From the NCBI RefSeq assembly GCF_910594005.1, contig NC_057828.1, forward strand, positions 11,482,235 through 11,546,234: a stretch of 64,000 nucleotides of DNA, in the 5' to 3' direction. The notes under the pieces are model-generated. The model had not been told where the DNA came from and did no database searches. It saw nothing but the letters and a program-made list of their open reading frames with translations. Origin of the DNA: Cervus elaphus (lineage: Eukaryota; Chordata; Mammalia; Artiodactyla; Cervidae). Below are positions 31,748-43,338 of the stretch, piece by piece; the first letter of the stretch is position 1; each line of letters opens with the position of its first letter. Both the position numbers and the translations under genes were made by a program.

Positions 31748-31975
31748 TGGTTTCACTAGTGGCTTAGGGGTAAAGAATCCACCTGCTAATGTAGAAGACA
31801 TAATTTGAGATGTGGGGATCCCTGAGTCAGGAAGACCCCTTCAAGAAGGAAATGACAATTCACTCCAGTATTCTTGCCTGGAAAATCCCATGAGCAGAGG
31901 AGCTTGGAGGGCTACAGTCCATGGAGTTGCAAAAGAGTCAGACCAGACACGAGTTAGCAACTAAACAACAACAAT
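31748..31975 (+). mobile_element. Bov-tA SINE, sense
   Basis: TTTCACTAGTGGCTTAGGGGTAAAG head (diverged tRNA-like), body CACTCCAGTATTCTTGCC, tail GTTAGCAACTAAACAACAAC. Confidence 0.87.
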
Positions 31976-32526
31976 GTTGTCTGAAAGTGATTATAACAAC
32001 TGCCAAGGCTGTTCATCTACATGAATAAAACACCAACATCACAATCAAGATATGAACATGCCATCACCCTCCAAAGTTTCCTATGCTCCTTGGTGATTCT
32101 CATTCTTGCCTTTCCCTTCCCTGTCTGCCCCGCCCAGGACATCAGTGACCTGTCTTCTGTCACTGTCGATTAGTTTGTATTTTCTAGAAGTTTGTATGAA
32201 TGAAATCATAGAGGATGCATTCATCTTTGTGTTTTTCTATTTATTTCTTTCATTTCCTCTTTGCTTTACTCTTTCTCCTTTCCTGCCTTCTTTAGAATTA
32301 AAGTTTTTTTGTTTTGTTTTCTTTTCTATTTACAATTTCACTTTATCTTTTTTTCACTTTTTGGTGTCAGTATGGGTTGTGCTATCTCAGTGGTTGTTTT
32401 AATTATATATTCAACTTATTACTGTTTACCTTCAAGTAATTTTATTCTTCACATATAGTAAAAGGAACTTTTAATATGTATCTCCCTGTCCCCTTTCCTG
32501 GTCATTTTGCCATCACCTTTACACAT
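31976..32526. other. Unassigned T-rich sequence
   Basis: Parts (CATCACCCTCCAAAGTTTCC near 32062) look like old, diverged L1, but no confident assignment is possible. Confidence 0.35.
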
Positions 32527-33161
32527 TTGTTGGAAGAGGGTGCTTGATATGACCTGTGCATTCTCTTGGCAAAACTTTATTAGCTTTTGCCCTGCTTCCT
32601 TCTGTACTCCAGGGCCAAATTTGCCTGTTACTCCAGGTATCTCTTAACTTTCTACTTTTGCATTCCAGTCCCCTATAATGAAAAGGACATCTTATGAGGT
32701 CACTGCTCCTTTCTCCTGGGCCCTGGGTTTTGTTTGTTCCCTCCAAGAGTCTGTTTCCCAGTCCTGTGTAAGTTCTGGTGGCTCTATGGTGGGGTTAATG
32801 GTGATCTCCTCCAAGAAGGCTTTTGCCATACCTAGGTCTGCTACACCCAGAGCCCCTGCACCTGCAGCAGCCTACTGCTGACCCATACCTCCCCAGGAGA
32901 CAGTTAAACACAGCTCTGTATCAGTCTCTGTGGGGTCTCTGAGTCTTGATGCACACAAGGTTTGTTTGAGCCCTCTGAGCATCTATGGCAGGTATGGGAT
33001 TCTATTCTAAACACGATTTCACCCCTGCTACCATCTTGCTGGGACTTCTCCTTTGCCCTTAGGTGTGACATTTCTCCTCGAAGTCGCTCAAGCACCATGC
33101 AGCTGCCCACTCCAGTGCCTAGCACCTTGCTGCAGCTTCTCTGCCCTTGGACATAGGGTAT
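32527..33161 (-). mobile_element. BovB LINE, inverted 5' segment
   Basis: On the minus strand this begins with BovB 5' UTR-type sequence (33161 down to about 32691; the stretch ending CCAGGAGAAAGGAGCAGTG). It then jumps directly to endonuclease sequence (AAGATGTCCTTTTCATTATA, 32690 downward) and ends CCCTCTTCCAACAA at 32527. The rest of the 5' UTR and the endonuclease amino end are missing between the two. The sense segment starting at 33162 begins with the same 14 bases. This is the arrangement expected of a 5' inversion by twin priming. Confidence 0.82.
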
Positions 33162-36100
33162 CCCTCTTCCAACAACATAAGAGAACACTCTACACGTGGA
33201 CATCACCAGATGGTCAATACTGAAATCAGATTGATTATATTCTTTCCAGCCAAAGATGGAGAAGCTCTACACAGTCAGCAAAAATAAGACTGGGAGCTGA
33301 CGGTGGCTCAGAAAATGAACTCCTTATTGCAAAATTCAGACTTAAACTGAAGAGAGTAGGGAAAACCACGAAGTCACTCAGGTATGACCTAAATCAAATC
33401 TCTTATGACTATACAGTGGAAATGACAAATAGATTCAAGGGATTAGGTCTGATAGAAAGGGTGCCTGAAGAACCATGGATGGAGGTTCATGATATTGTAC
33501 AGGAGACAATGATCAAGACCATCCCCAAGAAAAAGAAATACAAAAGGCAAAATGGCTGTCTGAGAAGGCCTTACAAATAGCTGTGAAAAGAAGAGAAACA
33601 AAAGGCAAAGGAGAAAAGGAAAAATATACCCATTTGAATGCAGAGTTCCAAAGAATAACAAGGAGAGATATGAAAGCCTTCCTCAGTGATCAATGCAAAG
33701 AAATAGAGGAAAACAATAGAATGGGAAAGACTAGAGATCTCTTCAAGAAAATTAGAGATACCAAGGGAATATTTCATGCAAAGATGGGCACAATAAAGGA
33801 CAGAAGTGATATCAACCTAACAGAAGCAGAAGATATTAAGAAGAGGTGGTAGGAATACACAGGACAACTATACAAAAAAGATCCTCATGATCCTGATCAT
33901 CACGATGGTGTGGTCACTCATCTAGATCCAGACATCCTGGAATATGAAGTCAAGTGGGCCTTATGAAACATCTCTGTGAACAAAGCTAGTGTAAGTGATG
34001 GAATTCCAGGTGAGCTATTTCAAATCCTAAAAGATGATGCTGTTTAATGGTTATTGCTGAGCCGTGAAAGATGCCGGACCCATTGCCTCCAGAGGAGAGG
34101 AATTCAATCAGGGCCAGAGACAAGGCTTGATCACTCAGAGCTTTTGTGTAATAAAGTTTTATTAAAGTATAAAAGAGATAGAGGAAGCTTCTGATGTAGA
34201 CATCTGAAGGGAGCAGGAAGAGTGCCCCCCTGCTAGACTTTAGCAGTATGTTATATACCTATCAGCAAACTGTTAATTAGAGAAAGGAAATGTCTCAAAT
34301 CTCAGAGTGGCACCAAGCCCCTCACCCACAGTATTTATTTTGAGTTAATGGTGGCAAAGGGTGAGTTATCCAAGGCCATAAAACAATTGACAGGAATCTT
34401 GATGAAAGGCAGGTTACCAAGTAAATATATAGTTTCATTAACATAGATTAGAACAATGTATGAGTAAAACATACTGGTATGTTGAGCCTTTAATGGTTCT
34501 GAGTCTTAAGTAGAACTGACTAAGAAGACAGTGTCTTGGGAAAATACATAGTTCATTAACATAGCTTACGAAAAACATTTCCATAAGAAAAACGCATTGG
34601 TTAGCTCAAGAGAAAAGAAAGTTTTTCTCAAAAGAAACTTTGAGAAAAGTTAAGTTCAGGTGGAAACAGGTGTCATCTTGGCAACACAGAATTTTAAGAG
34701 AAAAGTGTTTTAAGTTTGTTTAGAGAAGGGAAAAAAATCTGACACTTGTAGTTAGTTTCCTCCTGCCACTTAAGAGAGAGATAAAAAACATCTGACACTT
34801 GCAGCCTATTTCCTCCATTTGGAGACCCCTAGCCTTCCTGCCTTTTACCCTCTCACTGTGAAAGTGTTGCATTCAATATGCCAGCAAATTTGGAAAACTC
34901 AGCATTGGCCACAGGACTGGAAAGGGTCAGTTTTCATTCCAATCCCTAAGAAGGGAATTGCAAAAGAATGCTCAAACTACCTCACAGGTGCATTCATTTC
35001 ACACGCTAGCAAAGTAATGCTCAAAATTCTCCAAGCCAGGCTTCAACAGTAAGTGAACCATGAACTTCAACTTCCAGAGGGTCAAGCTGGTTTAGAACAG
35101 GCAGAGAAATAATAGATCAAATTGCCAACGTCCATTGGATCATCAAAAAAGCAAGAGAATACCAGAAAAAATCTACTTCTGCTTTATTGACTACACCAAA
35201 GCCTTTGACTGTGTGGATCACAACAAATTGGAAAATTCTTCAAGATATGGGAATACCAGACCACCTGACCTGCCTCCTGAGAAACCTGTATGCAGGTCAG
35301 TAGCAGCAATTAGAACTGCACATGGAACAACAGACTGGTTCCAAATTGGGAAAGGAGTATGTCAAGGCTGTATATTGTTACCCTGCTTATTTAACTTATA
35401 TGCAGAATACACCATGTGAAATTCCAGACTGGATGAAACACAAGCTGGAGTGAAGATTGCCAGGAGAAATATCAATAACCTCAAGTATGCACATGACACC
35501 ACCCTTATGGCAGAAAGCAAAGAACTAAAGAACCTCTTATTGAAAATGAAAGAGGAGAATGAAAATTTGGGCTTGAAACTCAACATTCAGAAAACTAAGA
35601 TCATGGCATCTGACTCCATCATTTTATGGCATATATGTGGGTAAGCAGTGGAAACTGAGAGACTCTATTTTATTGGGCTCCAGAGTCACTGAAGATGGTG
35701 ACTGCAGCCATGAAATTAAAAGACACTTGCTCCTTGGAAGAAAAGCTCTGACCAACCTGGACAGCATATTAAAAAGTAGACATTACTTTGCCAACAAAGG
35801 TCCATCTAGTCAAAGCTATGGCTTTTCCTGTAGTTATGTGCGGATGTGAGAGTTGGACAATAATGAAAGCTGAGCACCAAAGAATTGATGCTTTTGAACT
35901 GTGGTTTTGGAGAAGACTCTTGAGAGTCCCTTGGACATCAAGGAGATCCAACCAGTCCAGCCTAAAGGAAATCAGTCCTGAATGTTCATTGGAAGGACTG
36001 ATGCTGAAGCTGAAACTCCAATATTTTGGCCACTTGATGCAAACAATTGACTCATTAGAAAACACCCTGATGCTGGGGAAGATTGAAGGCAGGATGAGAA

Positions 36101-36262
36101 GGGGGTGACAGAGGATGAGATGGTTGGATGGCATCACCAATTCAATGTATATGAGTTTGAGCAAGCTCTGGGATTTGGTGATGTACAGGGAAGCCTGACG
36201 TGCTGCAGTCCATGGGGTTGCAAAGAGTTGTACATGACTGAGTGATTGAACTGGACTGAACA
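33162..36262 (+). mobile_element. BovB LINE, sense 3' segment, split by a solo LTR
   Basis: Sense BovB from the endonuclease end (CCCTCTTCCAACAAC) through the linker (frame 33583-33852, KTRDLFKKIRDTKGIF). RT fingers reach 34043, where a solo LTR interrupts, and resume at 34856 (FIDYTKAFDCVDHNKL near 35190, GCILLPCLFNLYAEYTM near 35370). The catalytic YADD block is YAHD (35486-35497), which would abolish polymerase activity. The 3' coding end follows (RLLRVPWTSRRSNQSSLKEI near 35920) and the element ends near 36262. Multiple stops are present. This is the most complete BovB in the window, but clearly dead. Confidence 0.92.
34044..34855 (-). mobile_element. Solo LTR of the provirus family, antisense, in BovB
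   Basis: This 812-bp LTR matches the provirus LTRs in antisense: GAGGAATTCAATC and the TAATAAAGTTTTATTAAAG polyadenylation region near 34150, and GGCAGGAAGGCTA start region near 34830. CTGT at 34040-34043 and 34856-34859 is the 4-bp target duplication. It is diverged, has an extra near-duplicated stretch around 34430-34565, and lacks the long (AT)n tract of the proviral pair. Confidence 0.92.
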
Positions 36263-36407
36263 TACAATGTGATATGTTTACTTTTTTCCCTGTAAATATT
36301 TGTCTTCTCAAAATAATTTTGTATCATGAGATTACTGGGTGTTTATGTTTTACTTTTCTAGATACCAAATGACTAGTGCCTAAAATATGCTAACTGCTAA
36401 ATATTTG

Positions 36408-36842
36408 TTGTTGTTGTTCAAACATCCAGTCAAGTCCATATCTTTGCAACCCCACTGACTGCAGCATACCAGGCCCCCCTGTCCCTCACCATCTCCCAGA
36501 GTTTGCCCAAGTTCATGTTCATTCCATTGGTGATGCCCTGCAGCCATCTCATCCTCTGACACCCTCTTCTTCTGCCCTCAGTCTTTCTCAGTATCAGGAA
36601 CTTTTCCAGTGATTTGTTTGTTTTCATCAGATGACCAAAATGCTGGAGATTCAGCCTCAGCATCAGTCCTTCCAGTGAAAATTCAGGGTTGATCTCCCTT
36701 AAGATTGACTGTTTTGATCTCCTTGCTGTCGAAAGGACTTTCAGGAATCTTCTACAGTACCACAGTCCCAAGACATCAATTCTTTGGTGTTCTGCCTTCT
36801 TTACAGTCTAGCTCTCACAACTGCACATGACTGCTGGAAGAA
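36408..36842 (-). mobile_element. BovB LINE 3' fragment, antisense
   Basis: TTGTTGTTGTTC tail at the left, then antisense 3' coding region (minus-strand RRFLKVLSTARRSKQSILREI near 36755). Confidence 0.88.
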
Positions 36843-37214
36843 CATAAGTATTTACTGATAAATTTAATGAAAATGTCAAATATTTATATCTGCTTTGTAC
36901 AAATAAAGATTTAAAAAATAAAGTCAATAAATCTCTGTCATTTCATTGGCCAATTTTATCTTCTTTTGTCTGTCATATTAAAAGCTTTTAATATGTCTCA
37001 GCTGATTGGTCATTTAACAGAGAGGTCAAAATTGCAATTATTCAGTTTCACAGATTGCTTTGGAGGACAATAAAACAGCATATCGATGTTGTTTATCTTT
37101 TTCACAGTTGTTCCTTTATGGAAAATAAACTTTGAAAATGTCATTGTGTAATATAGTGAAGTGATCTGAATATTTACAATTATTAGAAAATGTTCAAGAA
37201 TGGTGTGCATGCTG
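36843..37214. other. Unique AT-rich sequence
   Basis: Nothing recognised. Confidence 0.5.
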
Positions 37215-37798
37215 TTTACAATAGCCAGGACATGGAATCAACCTAGATACCCATCGGCAGATGAATGGACATGAAAGCTGTGGTATATATATATATACAC
37301 AATGGAATGTTACTCAGCTATTAAAAAAGAATTCATTTCAATCAGTTTGAATGAGATGGATGAAACTGGAGCCTATTATACAGAGCAAAGTAAGTCAGAA
37401 AGAAAAACACCAATACAATATATTAAGGCATATATATGGAATTTAGAAAGATGGAAACGATGACCCTATATGCAAGACAGCAAAAGAGACACATATGTAA
37501 AGAACAGACTTTAGGACTTGGTGGGAGAAGGTGAAGGTGGGGTGATTTGAGAGAATAGCACTGAAACATGTATATTATCATATGTGAAATAGATTGCCAG
37601 TCCAGGTTCGATGCATGAGACAAGGTGCTCAGGGCTGGTGCACTGGGATGACCTTGAGGGATAGGATGGGAGGGTGGGAGGGAGGTTCAGGATGGGGAAC
37701 ACATGTACACCCAAGGCTGATTCATGTGAATGTATGGCAAAAACCACCACAGTATTGTAAAGTAATTAGCCTCCAATTAAAATAATAATTAAAAAAAG
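37215..37798 (+). mobile_element. L1 3' end, sense, 5'-truncated
   Basis: From TTTACAATAGCCAGGACATGG through TTACTCAGCTATTAAAAAAG to the 3' UTR (GGTGGGAGAAGGTGAAGGTG) and the AATTAAAATAATAATTAAAA tail. Confidence 0.92.
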
Positions 37799-38600
37799 AA
37801 TGTTGTGCATTCCAAGTGTTTCTAAATTGTATACAATTTATTAAGAAGTTGATAAAATACCATTTGTTATCATTTAAAAAAGAAAATATTCAAAAAGTTG
37901 TTGCCAATTTTTCTTAATCTGTGTTTTCAATATTGTTTGAAAACTAGGGTTTTAAAATTTAATATGATAAATATAATCTTAAATGGAATGGCTTTGACTT
38001 ACAAACTACAAAAGTATGTTTCACTATTTTTTATATTAGTTCAATATTAAAAAACAACAACAACAACAACAAAAAACCCACTGGCAACTTTGGCTCTGAT
38101 CAATTAGATAAAAAATTCTGAATTTTTTTTTTTTGTAATCTATCTAATTTTTGTATGGTTGTATGATAAGTCAAGTTTTAGGTAGATATTTATCTTAAAG
38201 ATATTTGAGTTGTTGAAATTAACTATTTTCTCAGAAATGTGCTTTCCACTGCCAAGATAAGAGCAGAGTAGTACAGGGATTTTTATTTTATTATTTTTTT
38301 CATTTTTTTTCCAGTGGTATTTCTCAGCATAATTGGAAATTCCCCAGCTTTGTAAAACATGAGTATTAAAAATATAATAAATAATTATGCTATAAAATTT
38401 AATTATATAGGATTTAAAATATCCTATCCTCATTAAATCTTTTTAGGAATGGAGAGTTTATAAGGGATTATCTTTTGAATGCTGTATGCAGGAGAAAAAT
38501 CATGCCCCATATTCCATAACCACAATAACATTTTTGAAGACAAAGATAAGGCTGACAATTCACAGGACAAATTCTATGAAAAAGTTAAGCCATTTCTAAC
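37799..38600. other. Unique AT-rich sequence
   Basis: Nothing recognised apart from a short CAA repeat near 38055. Confidence 0.5.
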
Positions 38601-38601
38601 A

Positions 38602-38642
38602 TATGTGTGTGTGTGTGTGTGTGTGTGTATGTATATATATAT
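38602..38642. repeat. (GT)n(TA)n microsatellite
   Basis: About 13 GT units followed by TATATATATA. Confidence 0.9.
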
Positions 38643-38794
38643 AGTAAACCCAATTAGCTCTATCATTTGGTGGTGTCAGTGAAAATTTTGATGTGATAGA
38701 AAACCTCTTAAACATCATGCCCATGTCAAGAATAGCTTAGTTTTGGAGTTTAATAATATTTTTGGAGGGAGGTGGGTTTTTTTGTTTGTTTGTT

Positions 38795-38914
38795 TGTTTT
38801 GTTTTCTCCACACCTTGTGGCTTGTGGGATCTTAGTTTCCCAACCAGGGACTGAACCCTGGGTCTGGACAGTGAAAGTTCAGAGTTCTAACCCCTGGACC
38901 ACCAAGGAAGTCCT
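38795..38914 (-). mobile_element. CHR-type SINE, antisense
   Basis: Antisense CACACCTTGTGGCTTGTGGGATCTT body and GGACCACCAAGGAAGTCC head at the right. Confidence 0.82.
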
Positions 38915-39837
38915 ATAAGTCTTAACAATGTTAATATGAAAATGGCCAAATTTAGGACATATATTATTGACAGTGCTCCCAACATGGCCAAAGCTGTTAC
39001 ATCTTTAATTTAAACTGAGGTGGCAACACTTTTCAAGTCCATGAAACTTAAGTCAGTTCCTTGTAAAAGTGACTTATTGTCCATTAGAAAATTAAAACAG
39101 AAGACACACTGTTTGTAATAATTACGTCTCTGAACTTTGTGCCCTCCTAGGGTCAGGCCACAGGCTACTCAGCTGTGGTAGATGAATCAGAGTACCAATA
39201 ACAGTTTGCTTCTATATTGAAATTAAGATGGTTAGCTACGGCATCTTCTAGAGAGAACTGAAATTTTAAGAATTCAGTTTATTGAATTGTTAACAATAAA
39301 CGTAGGATCAAAATCTTGAACTTTGCAATTTCATTTAATATACTAAACTCAGTTTCATCAAGTCAGTCATGACCAGACAAAATTACAAATTAGCACTGGT
39401 TAAAATGTATCCTTCTCCCTCCCATTAAAAAATATAAATAATTAAAAATAAAAATTCTTTATGCTGCCTTTCTAAAAATTAAAGGTTTGTCAAAGACCTA
39501 CAACTATAAAGGTACTGAATCGACAATTTAAGCACTGTACTGATAGCTGAGTATAGTAATGATGCAGAAATGGAGGAATGCTATTATTATGTGAATGAGT
39601 TTCCCTAAAAGTTAATTTAAACTTAAAATAATTACCATTACTCTATCAGTATTTGGAATTATTTACATTCTAATTTGCTTCCTAGTGATAAAAAATGAAG
39701 TTATTTTATACAAATAAAGAATAAAAGAACTTAGTGTAGGCCAGATAATCACTGTTATTTATGTGTTCCATAATAATCTAAGCTTAATTACCATAACAAC
39801 TATGTGAGGTAGATTTTATCTGTAAGGCTACTGAGAA
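38915..39837. other. Unique AT-rich sequence
   Basis: Nothing recognised. Confidence 0.5.
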
Positions 39838-40036
39838 AAGTGAAAGTGACTCAGTCCTGTCCAACTCTTTGTGACCCCAAGGACTGAAACCTCTGTTCAT
39901 GGAATTCTCCAAAGCAAAATACTGGAGTGGGTTGCCATTCCCTTCTCCAGGGGATCTTCCAAACACAGGGACCAAACCAAGGTCTCCTGCATTACAGGTG
40001 GATTCTTTATCATCTGAGCCCTTTACTGGGTAAGCC
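39838..40036 (-). mobile_element. Bov-tA SINE, antisense
   Basis: AGTGACTCAGTCCTGTCCAACTC tail side at the left, GGGGATCTTCCAAACACAGGG body, degenerate head (CCCTTTACTGGGTAAGCC) at the right. Confidence 0.85.
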
Positions 40037-40224
40037 TGTAAGGTTACTGAAGCACTTGTTAAGTACTTAGCCTACGTCACCCAAGGAGTAAAAGGTAGAA
40101 TTAGAATTTGAACCTAAGACACCCCATTCTAGGATTAAAGTTTTCAGGTACTAGACTATAGCTACACTACTAAATAAATAAATACAAAAATAAGATCTAA
40201 AGTAAAAAAGAATGAAAAAGTTAA

Positions 40225-41010
40225 TTTCTGTTAAAAGGAGATACTACTATGCAGTTATCAGAATGGATAAACTCCAAAAATCAGAAAACACCAAATATTG
40301 GTGAAGATATAGAGCTACAGGAACTCAATTCATTAACTGCTATTGGAATGCAAAATGATACAAGCACTTTGTAGATTTATTATGAAGCCAAATATAGGTT
40401 ACCTACCATATAATTTAGCAATTGCATTCCTAATTATCCAAATGCATTGAAAACATGGAAGCCTTCACAAAAATGTTTAGAGCAACTTTATTCATAATTG
40501 CCAAAAATCGGAAGTAATCAAGTTGTCCTACGATAAGTGAATAATCTGTGATACATCCATACAATAGATTATTGTTTGACAATAAAAAGAAATGAGTTAC
40601 TGAGCCTTGAAGGAAATGGAGAAGATTTAAAGAGATATTACTAAGTGAAAGAAGTCATTCTCAAAAGCCTGAATAAATGGATGCTTTCACCCATATGACA
40701 TTCTGGAAAAGGCAGAGCTCTACACGTGTTAAAAAGATCAGGATTTGCCAGAAGTTTGGTGGAAGAGTTTGGTGGAAGGTGAGGGGAAAGAGGGATGAAT
40801 AAGTGGAGCCCAGGGGTCTTTAGGGTCCTAAAACTATCCATACAATATTACAATGGTGGACACATGGAATGATGCATTTGTCAAAACCCATAGAATTGTA
40901 CAACAGGAAGAGTGAATCCTAACATAAATTATGGTGCTTACTTAATCATGTGACAACATTGATCCATCAGTTGTAAAAATTATAATCTAAATAAATAAAT
41001 GCAAATTAAT
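40225..41010 (+). mobile_element. Older L1 3' region, sense (probable)
   Basis: The order of modules resembles an old mammalian L1 end: GGAGATACTACTATGCAG, then GAAAACACCAAATATTGGTGAAG, then GCAACTTTATTCATAATTGCC, then AACAATAAAAAGAAATGAG. It is diverged and has no long frame. Confidence 0.7.
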
Positions 41011-41246
41011 AAAAAATGCTTTTCATGGTGTTAGAAATAATTTCTAAATCATGTATTACTTTTGTGCAGAGAAATTCAATAAAAGAAGCAATATTTATTA
41101 CAACAATTGGTTCACACATTTGTGGTGGCTGATTAAATAAGAGGAAGCTGGCAAGGTATACAGTCAGAAACTAAAAATCATGACGGGAACTACATGAACT
41201 GAAGCCTGGAATCTCTGGACATAGAAAGGGTCTAGCCTCTTTTAAC

Positions 41247-41452
41247 AGGGTCTCCCAGGTGGCTAAATGGTAAAGAACCTGCCTCCCAATACAGGAGACG
41301 TGGGTTCAATCTCTGGGTCAGGAAGATCCCCTGGAGAGGGAAATAGCAATCTGCTCCAGGATTCTTGCCTGGGAAATACAGAGGAGCCTGGTAAGCTACC
41401 ATCCATGAGGTCACAAAAGAGTCAGACAAAACTTAGCAACTGAGCACATACA
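41247..41452 (+). mobile_element. Bov-tA SINE, sense
   Basis: TCTCCCAGGTGGCTAAATGG head, GGGTTCAATCTCTGGGTC B-box region, TTAGCAACTGAGCACA tail. Confidence 0.88.
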
Positions 41453-41837
41453 CACCCTCTTTTAAAGGCTTTTTGATTAATTAAGTCAGGCTCACCCAGG
41501 ATGATATATCTTTTAATAAAATTGACTGCTTAAGACTGATTAATTAAATCAATTTAATTGTAGCTGCAAAATTCCTACACAGCAGTGCAAAGATAAGTGT
41601 GTAACTGAGTCATTGGGAGGTGTGTGTGTGTGCACTATAAACTAGTTACTTCACAGCCTTCTTGAAATTTCCCAGGTGTGTAGCTCTTGTAGCCTACCCA
41701 ATGCAGAAACACACTAGAAAGGGAATTCTGGAAGATTTGGTTCAGAAGCAAAGCTGTGTGGGAAACCATGAGAGTGAATACAGCAGTCATGGTAGTCTGG
41801 GGGGAAGCACTGTGGACAAGAAAAGCAATTTCATTTT
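41453..41837. other. Unique sequence
   Basis: Nothing recognised; a short (GT)n run lies at about 41620-41631. Confidence 0.45.
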
Positions 41838-41849
41838 CTGAGTAAGTGT

Positions 41850-42126
41850 GCTGCTGCTGCTAAGTCACTTCAGTCGTGTCCGTTTCTGTGTGACCCCATA
41901 GATGGCAGCCCACCAGGCTCCCCGATCCCTGGGATTCTCCAGGCAGGAACACTGGAGTGGGTTGCCATTTCCTTCTCCAATGCATGAAAGTGAAAAGTGA
42001 AAGTGAAGTCACTCAGTCGTGTCCAACTCTTAGTTAGAGACCCCATGGACTGCAGCCCACCAGGCTCCTCCATCCATGGGATTTTCCAGGCAAGAGTACT
42101 GGAATGGGGTGCCATTGCCTTCTCCA
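41850..42126 (-). mobile_element. Bov-A2 SINE (dimer), antisense, with 12-bp duplication
   Basis: Antisense GCTGCTGCTAAGTCACTTCAG tail, two BovB-derived monomers joined by the GTGAAAAGTGAAAGTG linker. CTGAGTAAGTGT at 41838-41849 is repeated exactly at 42127-42138. Confidence 0.93.
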
Positions 42127-42138
42127 CTGAGTAAGTGT

Positions 42139-43157
42139 ATTTTCCAGTAAAAGCAAGATATTACCCAACTCTATAAAGAATGGGATATAATGAAGTCAAC
42201 CTGCCACCAGGTAGCTGGCTGATCACCTCAGAGAACTCAGGGTCAGTCTCTGTTGTTGGGATGTGGACACTCAACAGTGTCTATAGCCAGGCCAGCCTTG
42301 GGAATGGAATTCAGCATTGGTAAGCTCATGCTGACCCCATCCTTGTCACCAGGGCTTCTTTGTTCTTGAGTCACTGGGCAAAGACAGAGGTGGCTGAGCA
42401 GGATGCTGAGAGACATTCATAGTAGAGGCCGTCTTAGTCACTTGATTGCTAAAGTCCCTCTGTCTCTCTCTCTTTTTCTTTTTTACTAATCCATATGGAA
42501 CACAAATATCTTCCTATCCTGTTTCCAAAGACATCTATCTACATACTATCTTCAAGACTCATTTTTTCATGAATCTTATAATTGTGCCACTGATCATTCC
42601 ACCAAACCACTGGTCACATTTCATGAATTGGCATCGAGCTGGTCATTTGGCGCCTCTCCTTCTAGGCAAAAACAAACAGGCAATTACCTTGACTGAAAAT
42701 CTGTCTTTCACTGAAAAACAAGTCTGTGTGCCCAACACACAGGGAGGCTAAACAAGAATGAAAGGTCAGAGTGCAGAGCCCAGATTTGTGTACTGAGGGC
42801 CCTGCAAGGAGAGGAGGGGCTCATGCCTTAAAAACCCCAAACTCCCTGAAAGCTCTCAGTGAAGCCCTTTTCTAGGAAGGTGATGCAGGGGCGTGGTGAG
42901 TTGTTTAAACATCTTGGTGTCAGAGCCTTTGTTCTGGGGTCAGGTCATGGTCAGGTAAATGTTCCCCTAAATGTCTCATGAGTGTTAGTCTCTGTTCTGA
43001 CAAGAAAGGGCAGGTCCTGAGGCATGACTTACCCTCCAGGGTCCAGTCCTGGCTGAGTCAGAGCTCAGCTGGAGCGCCCTCAGGGCCGGGTCCTCAGACC
43101 CTGCTCAGCCGTCCTCGCTGAGGGAGCCGGGCGCCCAACCCAACTGGCCCTCAGGCT
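42139..43157. other. Unique sequence, moderately GC-rich
   Basis: No exon could be supported. A frame at 42446-42751 (101 codons) lacks recognisable domains. Confidence 0.45.
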
Positions 43158-43338
43158 CCTCTGCTGCTGTTAAATCGCTTCAGTCATGTCTGACTCTGTG
43201 CGACCTCATAGACTGCAGCCCACCAGGCTCTGCCATCCCTGGGATTCTCCAGACAAGAACACTGGAGTGGGTTGCCAGTTCCTTCTCCAATGCATGAAAG
43301 TGAAAAGTGAAAGTGAAGTTGCTCAGTCATGTGCGACT
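43158..43338 (-). mobile_element. Bov-A2 SINE, antisense, partial
   Basis: CTGCTGCTGTTAAATCGCTTC tail, one full monomer, the GTGAAAAGTGAAAGTG linker and the start of the second monomer, cut after CAGTCATGTGCGAC. Confidence 0.88.
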
